Positions 1 to 11,279 of a stretch of 64,000 bases of DNA are shown one piece after another (within the stretch, counting starts at the first letter, position 1; the number at the start of each line of letters is the position of its first letter). Source of the stretch: Entonaema liquescens (Eukaryota; Ascomycota; Sordariomycetes; Xylariales; Xylariaceae); assembly GCA_902805475.1 (NCBI GenBank), contig CADCSX010000006.1, positions 248,001 through 312,000 on the forward strand. Direction: 5' to 3'. A program made the translations under genes and the position numbers. The notes under the pieces were generated by a model that was given only the letters and a program-made list of their open reading frames with translations, was not told the origin of the DNA and made no database searches.

Positions 1-1
1 A

Positions 2-1510
2 TCAATACGAGCCTGCGACGAAGTACTTAGCTCGGTAGAGACCAATCTCACAAGCTTCCGGAATGACCTTGCGACTGTATCCGCGGACATCGAAACCTTA
101 CAAGCACGATCTACAGCCTTAAATGTACGGCTGGAAAACCGAAAGGCAGTAGAGAAGGGCTTAGGACCTGTGGTTGAAGAACTTAGTGTGCCACCTACAG
201 TAGTATCTAAGATTGCCGAAGGTCATATCGATGAAGGTTGGGTAAAGGTCGTCGCGGAAATCGATAAGAGAGCTACCGCACACAAGAAGAATGCCTCGAG
301 CGCGCAAAGCACTAAGGGCTTGCAAGATCTTGGCCCTCTTTTAGAGAAGCTGGTACTTAAAGCTACCGAACGAATAAGAGATTTCCTCGTCGCCCAGATT
401 AAGGCCTTACGGTCACCACATATTAACGCGCAAATCATCCAACAGCAAAACTTCCTCAAATTTAGAGACCTTTACTCCTTTCTCCATAAGCACCATGCCG
501 CATTGGCCGATGAAATATGTCAAGCGTATATGAACACCATGCGGTGGTACTATGCCAACCAATTCACGCGTTACGAAAATGCCCTCAAAAAGATAAAGCT
601 ACATTCCTTGGACAAGACCGATGTGTTGGGTAACGAGGATACTTCTAGGAAAGGCACTGTCCTTTCAAGTTCGAAAATTGCTGGTCCACCCCATGATGCC
701 TTCAACTTAGGCCGGCGAATCGACCTTTTACGCACTCACAACCAGAGCGCGCTCTCCTCCTACTTAGCTGAGGAAGACCAATCTACCCATTACCTCGAAG
801 TTCCCTTCCGGAATTTTAATCTTGCCCTGATCGACAACGCAACGGCCGAATACACGTTCCTAGCATCATTTTTCTCTCCCGCGCTGAGCTATTCTACTAT
901 CTCGCGGCACTTTACCTACATATTCGAGCCGACGTTCCAACTTGGCCAGACCCTGACCAAATCTCTTGTAGGCGACACGTATGACGCTATTGGCGTTCTC
1001 CTTGCCGTCCGCCTGAACCAGCACTTCCAGTTCGAGCTGCAGCGCCGCAAGGTCCCCGCCGCAGACGGATACCTCAACGGCACGGCTATGCTACTATGGC
1101 CGCGCCTCCAGGCTATCATGAATGCGCACTGCGAGTCCGTTCGCGCTCTCACGACAACACTTCCAACACGCCCCCCGACTTCCAAAGCCGAACAGAGCAA
1201 ATTATCCGCCGCCCCTCATGTGTGTACACAACGTTTCGGACAGTTGCTCCACGGCATCCTGGCGCTAAGCACCGAGGGCGGCGACGACGAACCCGTAGTC
1301 ACGAGTCTGAGGAGACTGCGTAGCGAGATTGAAGCTTTCCTCACAAAGTATAGCGCGGCATTTGGTACCGATAAGAGGAAGAGAGAGCGCTTCCTGTATA
1401 ATAATTACAGTCTAATTCTGACGATCATCAGTGATACGCAGGGCAAGTTGGCGGACGAAGAGCAGGAGCACTTTGAAGGACTGAAGACAGCTTTCCAAGA
1501 GGCCGCGTAG
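2..1510 (+). CDS. VPS52: Vps52, GARP/EARP tethering complex subunit (5' partial)
   Basis: Vps52 is a subunit of the GARP complex (with Vps51, Vps53 and Vps54), which tethers endosome-derived vesicles at the trans-Golgi network. The frame is open from base 2 to the TAG at 1508-1510 without a plausible start or intron, so the gene begins outside the window. The first residues seen are helical and coiled-coil-like (ACDEVLSSVETNLTSFRNDL), then the family core follows: VVSKIAEGHIDEGWVKVV, IQQQNFLKFRDLYSFL and FNLGRRIDLL. The C-terminal third (about NATAEYTFLASFF to the end) matches the conserved Vps52 C-terminal region. The identification rests on recalled family similarity and is strong. A GTG at 170 is internal and is not a start. 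Confidence 0.9.
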   Translation, partial: SIRACDEVLSSVETNLTSFRNDLATVSADIETLQARSTALNVRLENRKAVEKGLGPVVEELSVPPTVVSKIAEGHIDEGWVKVVAEIDKRATAHKKNASSAQSTKGLQDLGPLLEKLVLKATERIRDFLVAQIKALRSPHINAQIIQQQNFLKFRDLYSFLHKHHAALADEICQAYMNTMRWYYANQFTRYENALKKIKLHSLDKTDVLGNEDTSRKGTVLSSSKIAGPPHDAFNLGRRIDLLRTHNQSALSSYLAEEDQSTHYLEVPFRNFNLALIDNATAEYTFLASFFSPALSYSTISRHFTYIFEPTFQLGQTLTKSLVGDTYDAIGVLLAVRLNQHFQFELQRRKVPAADGYLNGTAMLLWPRLQAIMNAHCESVRALTTTLPTRPPTSKAEQSKLSAAPHVCTQRFGQLLHGILALSTEGGDDEPVVTSLRRLRSEIEAFLTKYSAAFGTDKRKRERFLYNNYSLILTIISDTQGKLADEEQEHFEGLKTAFQEAA

Positions 1511-1956
1511 AATTTAAGGACAGAGCGCTTCAGATGACAGATTACTACATGATGACTTAGGACATACGCATGGCAAGAAAATTAAGAGATGATATGATTA
1601 AATGGGACTGTATTTCGAGAGTGGACTTTGCTAGTTATTTGATAAGAACTAGCTGTCTATCTGACTTATAAGGATGTCTCTTACGTTGCTTGTCCTATTT
1701 TGTGCTTTTGTGTCACGATGCCGCCCATCCATCCCGCCTCCCAAAAACCCAACTGAGTGGTATCTACCTACCAATATGATCCAAAGTTACGGGATGCGTA
1801 GCATACCATAAACCCAATCCCTTCGCCTTAACCTAACGTGCGTTCAATTCTAAGACTCGTTAAGCTCATACTTATACACTTTTTCATGTACTCTGTCATA
1901 ATAACATATAAAACACCTGAGCATCCCACGTACCGCCGACCGACCATCCTGGTATC
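1511..1956. other. Intergenic between two convergent genes
   Basis: About 450 bases lie between the stop of VPS52 and the conceptual stop of the minus-strand TBC gene. I see no coding frame, RNA gene or repeat here. It should hold both 3' UTRs and the two polyadenylation regions. Confidence 0.6.
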
Positions 1957-3286
1957 CTAGAAATAATGGCTCGGACTCGACCACGACGCGAGATTCGACC
2001 AGATGGGTGCCTTCCGGAAGTATACGGCGCCGGCGCCGACGACCACGGCTAGGATCACGGCCCTGTTGGCCCACACGGTTCGAAGTACTTCATTACGCCG
2101 CTGCGCCCATTGGAGCTCGCGGTGCTGTTTCTCGAAGTATCTATGTCCGTCTTCGAGTGTCTGCGTAGCGCATATCCTTACGTCACGGGCGGTTTTAGAG
2201 TGCTGGCGCTTGATACCGAGCGCCAGCTACGTAGGGACTCCGGTGGGTAACGTTCAAACAGGGCAGCTGCATCTGCGATGACGGCATCGAGGTCCAAATC
2301 CTGGGGTAGCTTGGAGAGGGTGAAGTGCAGCATGTCAGGCTCATCCTGCTGGAAGAGCTCGTCACGGCGACGCAGGACGATCTGGGCGAAAACGTAAAGG
2401 GTAAAAGCCTGTTCGCGGGCCAGTAGGGCGTCGAATAATCGCGCGATATCACTGTACCGTCGCACGTTGTGCGCGAACATGGTCAGCGTGTCTGACAGCG
2501 CAAAGAAAGGCTCCGTTCGCGACACATGGACGTATAGCGCCGGATCTGCAGCCCGGAGAATGTCTGGGATCAGCCGAAGTTGCGCAACAGACGGGTTCAG
2601 GCTTGGTAGCATAAAGTCCCTGATGCGCAGCGCGGATAGGCGGGCGACGGCCGCAGCGCGCGTGGTTGGTGGGAGAACTAGCAAGAAGACTTGACATATG
2701 TCGTGATAGCCTTGGAAGTAACAGAGGTACGGCTGCCGTCGGAGTACCTCGGTGATAAGGTCTGAAAGCTGCGACTTCTTCTCATCGAGCTGCGCCTGGG
2801 TATCATCTGGTCACTACGGTCAGCTTAACTTAGGACGTGGGGGCGTCTTCGTGGGGTAATATGCATCCCGTACCGTTTGGGTAGTAAACGAAACTCCGGT
2901 CAACGTCCAGCTTGACCTGGCCCTCATCTCGATGCTGCTCTAGCTTTCCCCACGAATCGGGGGTTTCCTCCTGCTCCCCGCGCTGGTCGACGTGGACGCC
3001 CAGCAATATTGGCCCTGTTGAAGAACCTTGAGCCTCATGATCCCGATTTGACGGGCGCGAGTGGGATGGATAAAGCGCAGCGCGCGGGACACTTACATGC
3101 TTGGCAACGGATGGCGTCGGTGAGGAACCCACCCCTCGATATGGCTAACTCCTGAAGATCGTCGATGTCTCTCCGCTTGCATGCATCCAGGATGCGGGTA
3201 TGCTTATGGGTTAATGCGGGCGCATCACGAAAATCTAGGTCGTTTTTCTCCTCACTGCCGTCGACGTCCTCATATTCCTGGGCCAT
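1957..3286 (-). CDS. TBC-domain Rab GTPase-activating protein, Gyp8/TBC1D20 type (single-base break near the 3' end)
   Basis: This is predicted to be a Rab GAP acting on early secretory Rabs at the ER/Golgi. There are three exons on the minus strand: 3286-3097, 3014-2874 and 2806-1957. Donors are GTAAGT and GTACGG, and acceptors are AACAG and ACCAG. Both TBC catalytic fingers are present: VKLDVDR (the IxxDxxR Arg) in exon 2 and YFQGYHDI (the YxQ Gln) in exon 3. LTDAIRCQAWPILLG is the usual domain start, and RDFMLPSL, LPQDLDLDAV and FERYPPE follow. As read, exon 3 stops at 2178. One extra base in the run at 2193-2196 gives STLKTARD, a Gln/Arg-rich linker and a terminal hydrophobic segment (RAVILAVVVGAGAVYF), as expected for this ER-anchored family. 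The conceptual length is 393 residues. The start ATG at 3286 is the first one in frame. Confidence 0.82.
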
Positions 3287-5866
3287 GGAATCGATGCACC
3301 TCGGTCTCGCCCGTTCCCTGCTGCGCGTCAGGTTGCCTTACTTGGTGCCTTGTGCGTTTATATGAACAAATGACATGCTGCTGCCCTATAAGGGTCACAA
3401 CTGTGGCATTTAACACCATGTAGCGAAGAAGCTTCCAAATATACTGCTTTTTACCCCCTTATAACGTCGTCCAAGATAAAATAACTCGCTAGGCGTAGCC
3501 CGAGTCTCTAAAGATCACCTCCGTTCGGGTTAGGCAAGCCTGCCCAGATATCTGTTTTCAGATATGTGTCCTCAGATTATGGGCCACACCGCGTAAGGTT
3601 CAAATCAAACACACCGTTTGAAAAGGAAGGACTGAATTCCCCTGATCCTCCAAGAAAGAAAGAAATAGAAGTAGTGCGTGGTGTCTTATATTGGGCTTAA
3701 ACTAAGGGAGTGAGAATAAGTAACTAAAGTTGAAGGAGTTAAAAGGTTCAATATCTCGATACTGGCAACTGGCCGGGAAGTCGGGTGGGTCATACCGTCC
3801 GGTGAGCTACCCTTGCGGCGCCATGTGCAGGTGCCAGGGGGTGATCCCGGGAACTACTGCGCTAAAGCCGCTTACCTAAACTTTAAAGGACTTGATGCAC
3901 TTAATTGTACAGCTGCATCCATAAGTATGTATAATGAGGTAGGTATAGGCGATTCTAGTATTTTCTAGCTTCATGCAGAGACCTTAGCTTGATTTCTATT
4001 TGCTAATTAGGAGAGTCCTTCGTAAGGATCGACAAAAAAGAGTTGCTGCTTAGAGCACACCAATAAGGTACCTAAAGTTTAGCATGCTCCGTGCTGAAGT
4101 GGTAGGTAAGGGAATTGCCGGACAAGGCTATTGTGTACCCCCCCGGGCTTCTATAAATATACCTAGGTAATTTAGATAAGGGATTCGATATCCCGTGCGT
4201 CTCTTTGTTCCAGGACGACATTTCCTTATACTTTTTCTATAGAGGCCTTTTTATAGAGAGATTCATAAACTATATTTTCTAATATCAGCGAAGCAAGTAA
4301 CATATCTTCCAGGGACTGTTTAACCGGATGCAGCAGATCTCCATAGTTCTAACTGGAATAAGAGCGTAGCGTAGCACACAATAGGCATTCGTGATTGAAT
4401 AATACGTGGTTGAACATATATGCATGCTACCTAATACCTTAAAGAAAATGGTAGCACGGAAATGAAGTTGGGTTTTACTTTTGATGGGTACTAGATGGGT
4501 ACTGGATCAGGTACCTAATCCAGGGAATAGCGTTGTTTGAAACGATTACCTGCATTTCAACCTAAGCTATTACTTCTTTGCTACGTCATATCCTTTTAAA
4601 TATAAGCTGATCTGATTAGTGAATTAATTAGTTGAGCTCTTTCTTTATTCTATCGTTAAGCATTTTATAATCATCTTACGAGGAAAGGAGTCCCGGAACG
4701 TGGAGGTAACAAGAGGCAGGCAGAGAGATCCATACTTAAGATAAGATACCTAAGTAGATACCTAGATAACTACCTATACTAGTTACCTTTAGGTAGTTAG
4801 GTGCTTGGTTAGGTAGAATTATTAGAAGCTCTTTTTTTAGCCCCGCAACACCGTCTAAATTCCACCTTCTCCGCGCGTTAAGATATGCTGTACGGACTGC
4901 GTGTACGACAAAGAAATAGACTAGAAGACTAGAGGTAAGTACTACCTGCATCCTAGGTATACTTGGTTTCCTGCATTTGAAATTGAGGGAAGAAGGACCC
5001 AAACATCTTTTTTTCAGTGCATCTGCAAGGCCAAGGACACGCGACTTGGTGCTTCCCCGCATCATTTTTCAAAAGGGTACTGCAGCTTTCCAAGACCAAG
5101 ACCAAGACCAGGACCAAGACCAAAGTCCAAAGACCAAATACCAAAGACCGCTGAGTCAATATACAGGTTTGCAAGGTTTCCATACATCTGAACAAATCCC
5201 TAACCCCCTCCAACCCCCCCCCCTGGTACGGTACGCTGGCACCAAATATTAGGCCTCTACTTTTAAAGACTAACGACTAATAGTCTGGTGAATAGACATA
5301 CCTATGCAGTGAATTAAAGCAGTACTTGCAGTACTTTATATCCACCATCTGAAGTCGTGTCCCGCCCACCTTTTAGGGGTTAGGGGATCCAAACGGAATT
5401 TCAAACGACCTTATTCGTGGTTAGATATATATCTCTACGTATATATCTATCTTCTCGGGTTGTCTGAAAACCTGGTTGACCATACCTTTGAGGCTATCCG
5501 TATCCAAAGCCACTGCCCTGTAATATCTTTTAATTCGACCAACTTAGGCTTTTATTCATCTTAGCCTAGGACCTGATACAAGATCATTTATCAACTTCCC
5601 TCCGGTCTTCTCAGATTCCCTGATACCTATTGGATTTGAGGATTATCAAAGTGTTGTTCCGGGTGTAAAAGCCACCACGCATCCGATCTAACCGGGTATT
5701 AATGAACGCTCTTCTGGTAGTGTCACTGCCGACAACTTCAACCTTGACCATACCTTTCCTTCAATACCGTGAAATACTAATTCTCAAAAAGTGACTCGGT
5801 ATACTGTGTCGTTTTCAGGATCGCCGCTACCATAACTACTCTCGTGATACAGCGTAGCAACTGAAA
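3287..5866. other. Gene-free AT-rich intergenic region
   Basis: The two flanking genes are divergent, so both promoters lie here. The open frames present are short, with no recognisable domain. Many short TACCTA/TAGGTA words occur (for example 4745-4815), a motif scattered through most intergenic DNA of this window. The only clear structure is the CAAGAC repeat near 5091. I see no tRNA or 5S RNA. Confidence 0.6.
5091..5149. repeat. Short tandem repeat, CAAGAC hexamer and degenerate copies
   Basis: Five hexamers run from 5091 to 5120 (CAAGAC x3, CAGGAC, CAAGAC). Drifting copies (CAAAGTC, CAAAGAC, CAAATAC, CAAAGAC) continue to 5149. The tract is purine-rich and lies about 720 bases upstream of the next gene. 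Confidence 0.85.
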
Positions 5867-8800
5867 ATGTCCTTACAGACCTACGTTCTCGAAAATGATG
5901 AATGGGTGGCGCGTACGGTCTCTGCCGACGAGCTTATGAGGAACAGCAGCACGCCTCACCGTAAGACAGGGAGGCAGTCTTTCTCAAAACCGCCAGCCTG
6001 TGGTCTGCTCACCAGAACGGTTGTCGAGAGTCCTGTGATAAGATGGGTACTGCCTGTACAGCTTCGATCAGCCCGGTATAATGACGTCGCGCTGATTGGC
6101 GTAAGTTTTACCCTCTTCCCTAACTTCCCTTATTTTATTATAAAAGCGATCATCAAAGATTTAGCAAACAACTACGGGTTCCATAAATATCTCGATCAGC
6201 TCTGTTTACGCCAGGATTAACTCCCTGATAGCCTTTAGGAACAAGTGTTCTACGACTTGATCTTAGTGGCAAGCACTATCTGCTGGCTGGCTTCACTGAC
6301 CTACTTGTTACACTACGTCTGGGTATAGCATTTCATGCTTATTCTGACTTTTAATTAGGATAACTGCGTTCAGATATGCGAGCTTGGTCGTGATAGACAG
6401 CTTCATGATGTTGTCAGAAAGAAAGATTTCGGCTCCAGGATACGAAATGCGGTAGTCATGGGTTCTCCTCAGTATTCCCGCAAAACTAGTGAGACCAACG
6501 AGGACAATACACATATTAAAGTCGAGGACGATGATCCGAAAATGGCCGCTATGGGAAGCACGATTCCAGGCTTCCGAGATGTGAATTCCAAACTTCCTCC
6601 TCAAATCTTGGTCTTGGTGCTTGAACGAGGCGACTTGGTATTTCTGTTCTTACAGAAGGGTCCAGATAATAGTTGGGTCTTCGTTACATCCACCTATAAG
6701 ATTCCTGCACAACGCCTCTTTTGTCCTGGATTCCATATGGCTATCGACCCGTCCTCAAATTTTCTAGTTGTCGCATGTTCCGAGAGCCTATTCGTCATGT
6801 TTCAACTTCACTCGATGGAAGACCTACAAGCCCAATACCTCCTCAAGCAACCATTTCAGCCCATCAAAAATAGGGCAGCACGGTCTGTTCGGGGTATCAT
6901 CCACAAGATTGAATTCCTCCATCCAACTCATGGGAATGAAATACAAGTAATTCTGATGGTTATCTTGGTTCAACCTGATATCTCAAGGTTGGTAATATAC
7001 GAATGGGATAGTAGGCTCGATATTCCAGAAAAATTTATGGATGAGCAGTTTGGTTATCGGCTTGACAATGACTACCGCATGCCTTTGTTGGTTGTACCTC
7101 TGAAAGTGCGGAATGCATTCTTGGTCATCACGGAGCGGATTACGGCGACTTGCTCAAACATACTGGGCGGATCCCCGTATTCGTCCAATTTGAACTAGTA
7201 AACCGGGAGGATACTTTTTACACCACGGCACCCGCGAACCCCTATGGACGGCGTGGACTAGACCTATACGACATCCTCCGTACCACGACAGCAAGGATGT
7301 CATTTACCTGGCAAGGGAAGATGGATTCATCAATTTCCTTGAATGCGGTGACGAATTTGAAATCGAGACTAGCGTTAGTATGGGATCCGTGGACTGCAAC
7401 ATTGACACAGCGTTTGCCTCTCTCTTCCATCCATTCGGAGATATTCTAGTCACGGGTGGTGACTCCGGCCCTGGTGCAGTTTGGAATGTAGGTTGATATT
7501 TTTCTACTAGAAATGCAGTCACCCTAAGCTAATACTACCATCTTGTATAGGTTCAAGCAAGGCAATCTCCGCAAAGAATTGGCTCGATTCCGAATTGGTC
7601 GCCTATAGTTGACTTTGCTATGACTAGCTCAACAAGAGGAGCCGTTGAAGAGAATAATGATGATCCTAATGCGTTACCCATGGCAAGCAATGGGAATATA
7701 GTGCTATCCCAGCAAGAAAAGATCTTCGCTTGTAGTGGCAGAGGCATGAGCGGCGCCATTACGGAATTTAGATACGGAGTTCAAGCCAGAATTGGATTAG
7801 ACCTCACCTACTCCTCTAATATTAGGCAATGCTGGGCTATCTCTGACTTCAACGCTGTTGAGGAAGATGGTTTCTTTCTTATCCTGGCCCTTCCCAACGA
7901 ATCCGCTGTTCTGCATTTAACTCGGGATCTCGCCGAGGCATCAGAAAAAGACCACGAGACCATCCCATATGACCTGTCTTCAACGACGCTGACTGTTTAT
8001 GAAGCGGACGGAGGAGTGATACAAATTACAACCAACTATATCACAATTGCCACCCTAGCAGGCTGGTAAGTTTCCCGCTATTTCTGGGTAGAAAGATCGT
8101 GGACAATCGTTAATAAGGCTTGACTTTCAGTTCTCAGAGTTTAATAAGTGATATAATACGAGACCACAGCACTGTTGTTGCGTATGCAGCTATTAGGTCC
8201 AACATCATCGCCATGGCAGTTTACTCAGGATCAAAGTTCAGTATCGTCTTACTTAGCATCGTCGGCCTTGAAGTAACATTACGGAAAGTATTCGATGTGG
8301 AGGGCGAAGTTACTTGCCTTGCGACGGAGGACTTTGCGGATAGTCTTGTGGTATTAGCTGGTCTTCAACAGGGAGGCAATCAAATACTCGCAATATATCC
8401 AACTGAAATAGACAGACAAGCTTCGGTTGCACCCGTCCTACTGAAATTATGTTCTGGTAAGTCACAATCAAATAACTTCGACTGACTTCATACTAATTTA
8501 TACTAAGCTACAATAAATCCAGGCTTGAATCTCAACACACCAAGCGCCCCAGGACACAATATGTTTGGAGCTTTGACAAGTATAGTTAATCTCGGCGAGC
8601 ACTCTGGCAAAACAGTTATCGTGACTGGAACGAGGAATGGAGATGTACTAACCATTCAACTTGACCAGTCGCAGCCGGAAAAGCTCGAGATTCATAGGGA
8701 CAGACTTGGTGTGTCCCCTTCTCAGGTCTATTCTGGTAGCATTGTTGGAGAACCTGATTCGGTATTGGTATGCACCGATGCGGAGCTCGCGATAATGAGA

Positions 8801-10339
8801 AGCTATACGACGGGATGCCATGGGGCGCATTTTGAAGAGATAAATCGTGTTTGGCCAACGGACGGAGACCGACCCTCGATGTCTTCTCCGCCGATCAATT
8901 CTATAGCATCGCTATTTGAGCAACTTCCGGAATACGGAAAATCGACAATGGTGATGATTGCTGGGCCGCGAATAATGGTTACCGAATTACAATTCCGTCC
9001 AAAATTAGTTCCACGATATTTCCCTGTTCATGGGACGCCGGTTAAAGTTATCTATTCTAAAAGATTAGAGGCACTGGTCACCGTGGTTTCGAAAGATGGG
9101 ATACCTTCGTTGCATTTTATTGATCCAGTGACAGGATATGACTTGTCGCGGCCTCTTGCAAGAGAGAAACTAAGCGAAGGCTATAATTACTACGGGGCGG
9201 ATTATATCACGGGACTTGGAAATCCAGACACTAGAGCCATGTCTCTTACGACGTGGTCTTATAGAGCTGGAAATATTCACGGAGACTGGATAGTCCTTGC
9301 TATGCGTAGGAGAGATAGCGAGGGCCTCCTACTAATTATTTCCGCTGATCTCGAGGATGTTCCGGCCCGGACCGATTCACCGCGGCGCGTACGTTTCTGG
9401 ACCAAGTTTGATCGGAAGATACGGGACGGTCCTATATGGTCGGTTGCCACAGATGAACACGGCGTATTCTTATGCGTTGGAAACTGCGTCCAGTACCATA
9501 TAATCGAACAAAATAAGTTCAAAGTTGTTAGACAACATGAACTACCGTCCCCGGCCTCATGGATGCAAGTAGTCAGTGGACGGCTGCACGCACTTACTAC
9601 CAAGCACTCACTAGTAATTCTTGACTATCAGAGTGAACCGTCTGGTGACAGCGGTCAGATGGTTCGACTACACACAGATGATACCTGTCGGAATGGGCTG
9701 CACTCAATCGAAGTACGCACATCCTTGAGTCCTATAACCATGCTATCTGACCCAATGTGCGGAGTACACGGTTTATGGGCACCTACTGAGAATGAGCGGC
9801 CATTAAGCTTGGTATTTCAAGCGGAGCTCCAGGGCTCTGTTAGGAGGTTTGCTCAAGGCTATACGAGGGCTCCTTGGAATTCGTCTAAGAAGCGAGCGCG
9901 TTATGGTTGCCTCCAGAGTAGCCCTCCCGGATCAGAGATCATAGGTCTCACTATCGATGGATCACTCCAGCACTTTTCGCTTCTGGGAGAGAATGCTTGG
10001 CGGCTCCTTAGATTCATCCAAAACTTGTCTATGATGTCTTCCTCAATTTGCCCGCATACCTCACCAGAAATAGTCGCCAATGAGCCTGACCTTGAGCCCA
10101 GAGCTAACCCAAAGTTAAAGATGCAAGTGGATGGTGACATCTTACAGAGGTGCCTTGAAAAACGTGCACTAGAAGAGCTCATCTCAGAACCACAGCACAT
10201 ACAACGATTCCAAGAGCTGCTCGAGCCCCTGGACGAGGATAAATGTCTATCGCCGTCTCAACGGGAGTCTATTGGCGACGCGGCGTATTATGAACTAGGT
10301 TACAGCATCCTTAAGTATTATCTTTCTCCTGTGCTTTGA
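5867..10339 (+). CDS. MMS1_N / CPSF-A family beta-propeller protein (Rse1/DDB1/Cft1 superfamily), with two single-base breaks
   Basis: Five exons are inferred: 5867-6100, 6359-7487, 7551-8065, 8131-8456 and 8523-10339. Splice sites are canonical (GTAAGT, GTAGGT, GTAAGT, GTAAGT). The conceptual protein is about 1,340 residues, typical of the superfamily whose propellers scaffold DNA-repair ligases, splicing or 3'-end factors. Supporting N-terminal motifs are SPVIRWVLPVQLRS, YNDVALIG, VQICELGRDRQLHDVVRK, YRMPLLVVPL, CSNILGGSP, FVQFELVNREDT, PLWTAWTRP and YLAREDGFINFLECG. Exon 2 changes frame twice, at the C runs 7173-7176 and 7239-7242. One added C in each rejoins the family sequence exactly. 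The first intron (258 bases) is longer than the others. Which paralogue this is (Mms1-, Rik1- or DDB1-like) cannot be decided by eye; it is not a close match to canonical Cft1 or Rse1. Confidence 0.78.
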
Positions 10340-10432
10340 TTTTGATCTAAATGCAATTACGTTAAGAGTTTTCTACTCAGAAGAATCCGAGTTTGATCAC
10401 GTTACTCGCAACATTGATTGGTTTCAATGTAG

Positions 10433-10451
10433 GTTGTTGTTGTTGTTGTTG
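10433..10451. repeat. (GTT)n microsatellite
   Basis: Six GTT units in a row lie about 95 bases past the stop of the upstream gene, probably in its 3' UTR. Confidence 0.85.
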
Positions 10452-11180
10452 AAAGCTGGTGGTTGGCTATTGTGTGAAAAAGAATGATTCAAGTACCTAG
10501 ATTTACAATTCTAGCACTCACGGTGTACTTGCTTCTTATTCCCAGTTAAGATTTTGTTGTATGGCAAGAGACGGAGGGATTACAAGAGTGGACTATATTC
10601 TCTCCTAAATATTGGATCAGAAACTATTGAAGGAGTATGATTTTCATAGAGCCGTAGGAGGCTTGTCAACTTTGGTGAAATGTCAAGGTGAGCCATCCTC
10701 AAAGGGGTAACAGAATCGAATCAATAGAGGATATTGAAGAAAAGGGGTAAAGGGGTATTATTGAGTTGCTGACTACTTAGGTATATATCTAATCGGAGCT
10801 TATCGATAAAACCCCAAGACTCGCTAAACTTTTTCATTTTTCATAAGCCAATGTTGTGCAAGTGTAAGCTTAATTCACAGAAATATTTGCAGTTCAGCGC
10901 TCAGCGTCATCATTACCTCAATTTGCCTAGTTTACTACCCCGCTACAAAGAAGGCAATAACGGCCCTAACCCTTCCTACGTCCTATGTCCTTCAAAGGTC
11001 GGAAAGCACGCTGTAGGGAAATAAAGCTTTCCTCTCATTTGGCTTCACGTTTATGGTGAAACGGCATAAACTTAGCCGCTAGTTGATTGCATTCTTCCGA
11101 CTAGTTTTGATATCTTCCTTAGGCCCAGCGGACTTAAAGAATCGCCCCTCGCCGTTTTGCAAGCATTTTAAAATACATTG
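10452..11180. other. Intergenic, no recognised feature
   Basis: This AT-rich stretch lies between the 3' UTR of the MMS1_N gene and the structured block upstream of eIF5B. No coding frame, RNA gene or repeat could be supported. Confidence 0.5.
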
Positions 11181-11181
11181 A

Positions 11182-11267
11182 AAATCGCAAGCGATTTAAG
11201 CTAGGAAACCTTTGTATGCAAAGGTCTAGCTTACATAACTTGAAAATCGATGCTACGCAACGATTTT
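11182..11267. repeat. Three closely spaced hairpins/palindromes
   Basis: AAATCGC-AA-GCGATTT spans 11182-11197. A long hairpin spans 11197-11233: TAAGCTAG, a 3-base bulge, ACCTTTG, the loop TATG, CAAAGGT, CTAGCTTA, making 15 paired bases. AAAATCG and CGATTTT at 11243-11267 are separated by 11 bases. A fourth near-palindrome with the same AATCG core lies at 11382-11401. The shared AAATCG word suggests related elements. Function is unknown. Confidence 0.75.
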
Positions 11268-11279
11268 ATTTAAGATTGG

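Noticed and set aside
2160..2200. A 21-base intron at the 3' end of the TBC gene
   Set aside because: A GTAAGG...CAG pair exists, but it is far too short to be spliced and does not fix the frame before KTARD.
4736..5065. 109-codon minus-strand frame
   Set aside because: Encoded by TACCTA-rich intergenic DNA with no domain; composition does not fit a gene.
5372..5386. Telomere-like TTAGGGG words
   Set aside because: Only two imperfect copies occur, surrounded by ordinary intergenic sequence; not an interstitial telomere.
7130..7160. Alternative placement of the first MMS1_N-gene frame change upstream of CSNILGGSP
   Set aside because: The original frame gives CSNILGGSP, which is family-like, so the shift must come after it, at the C run 7173-7176.
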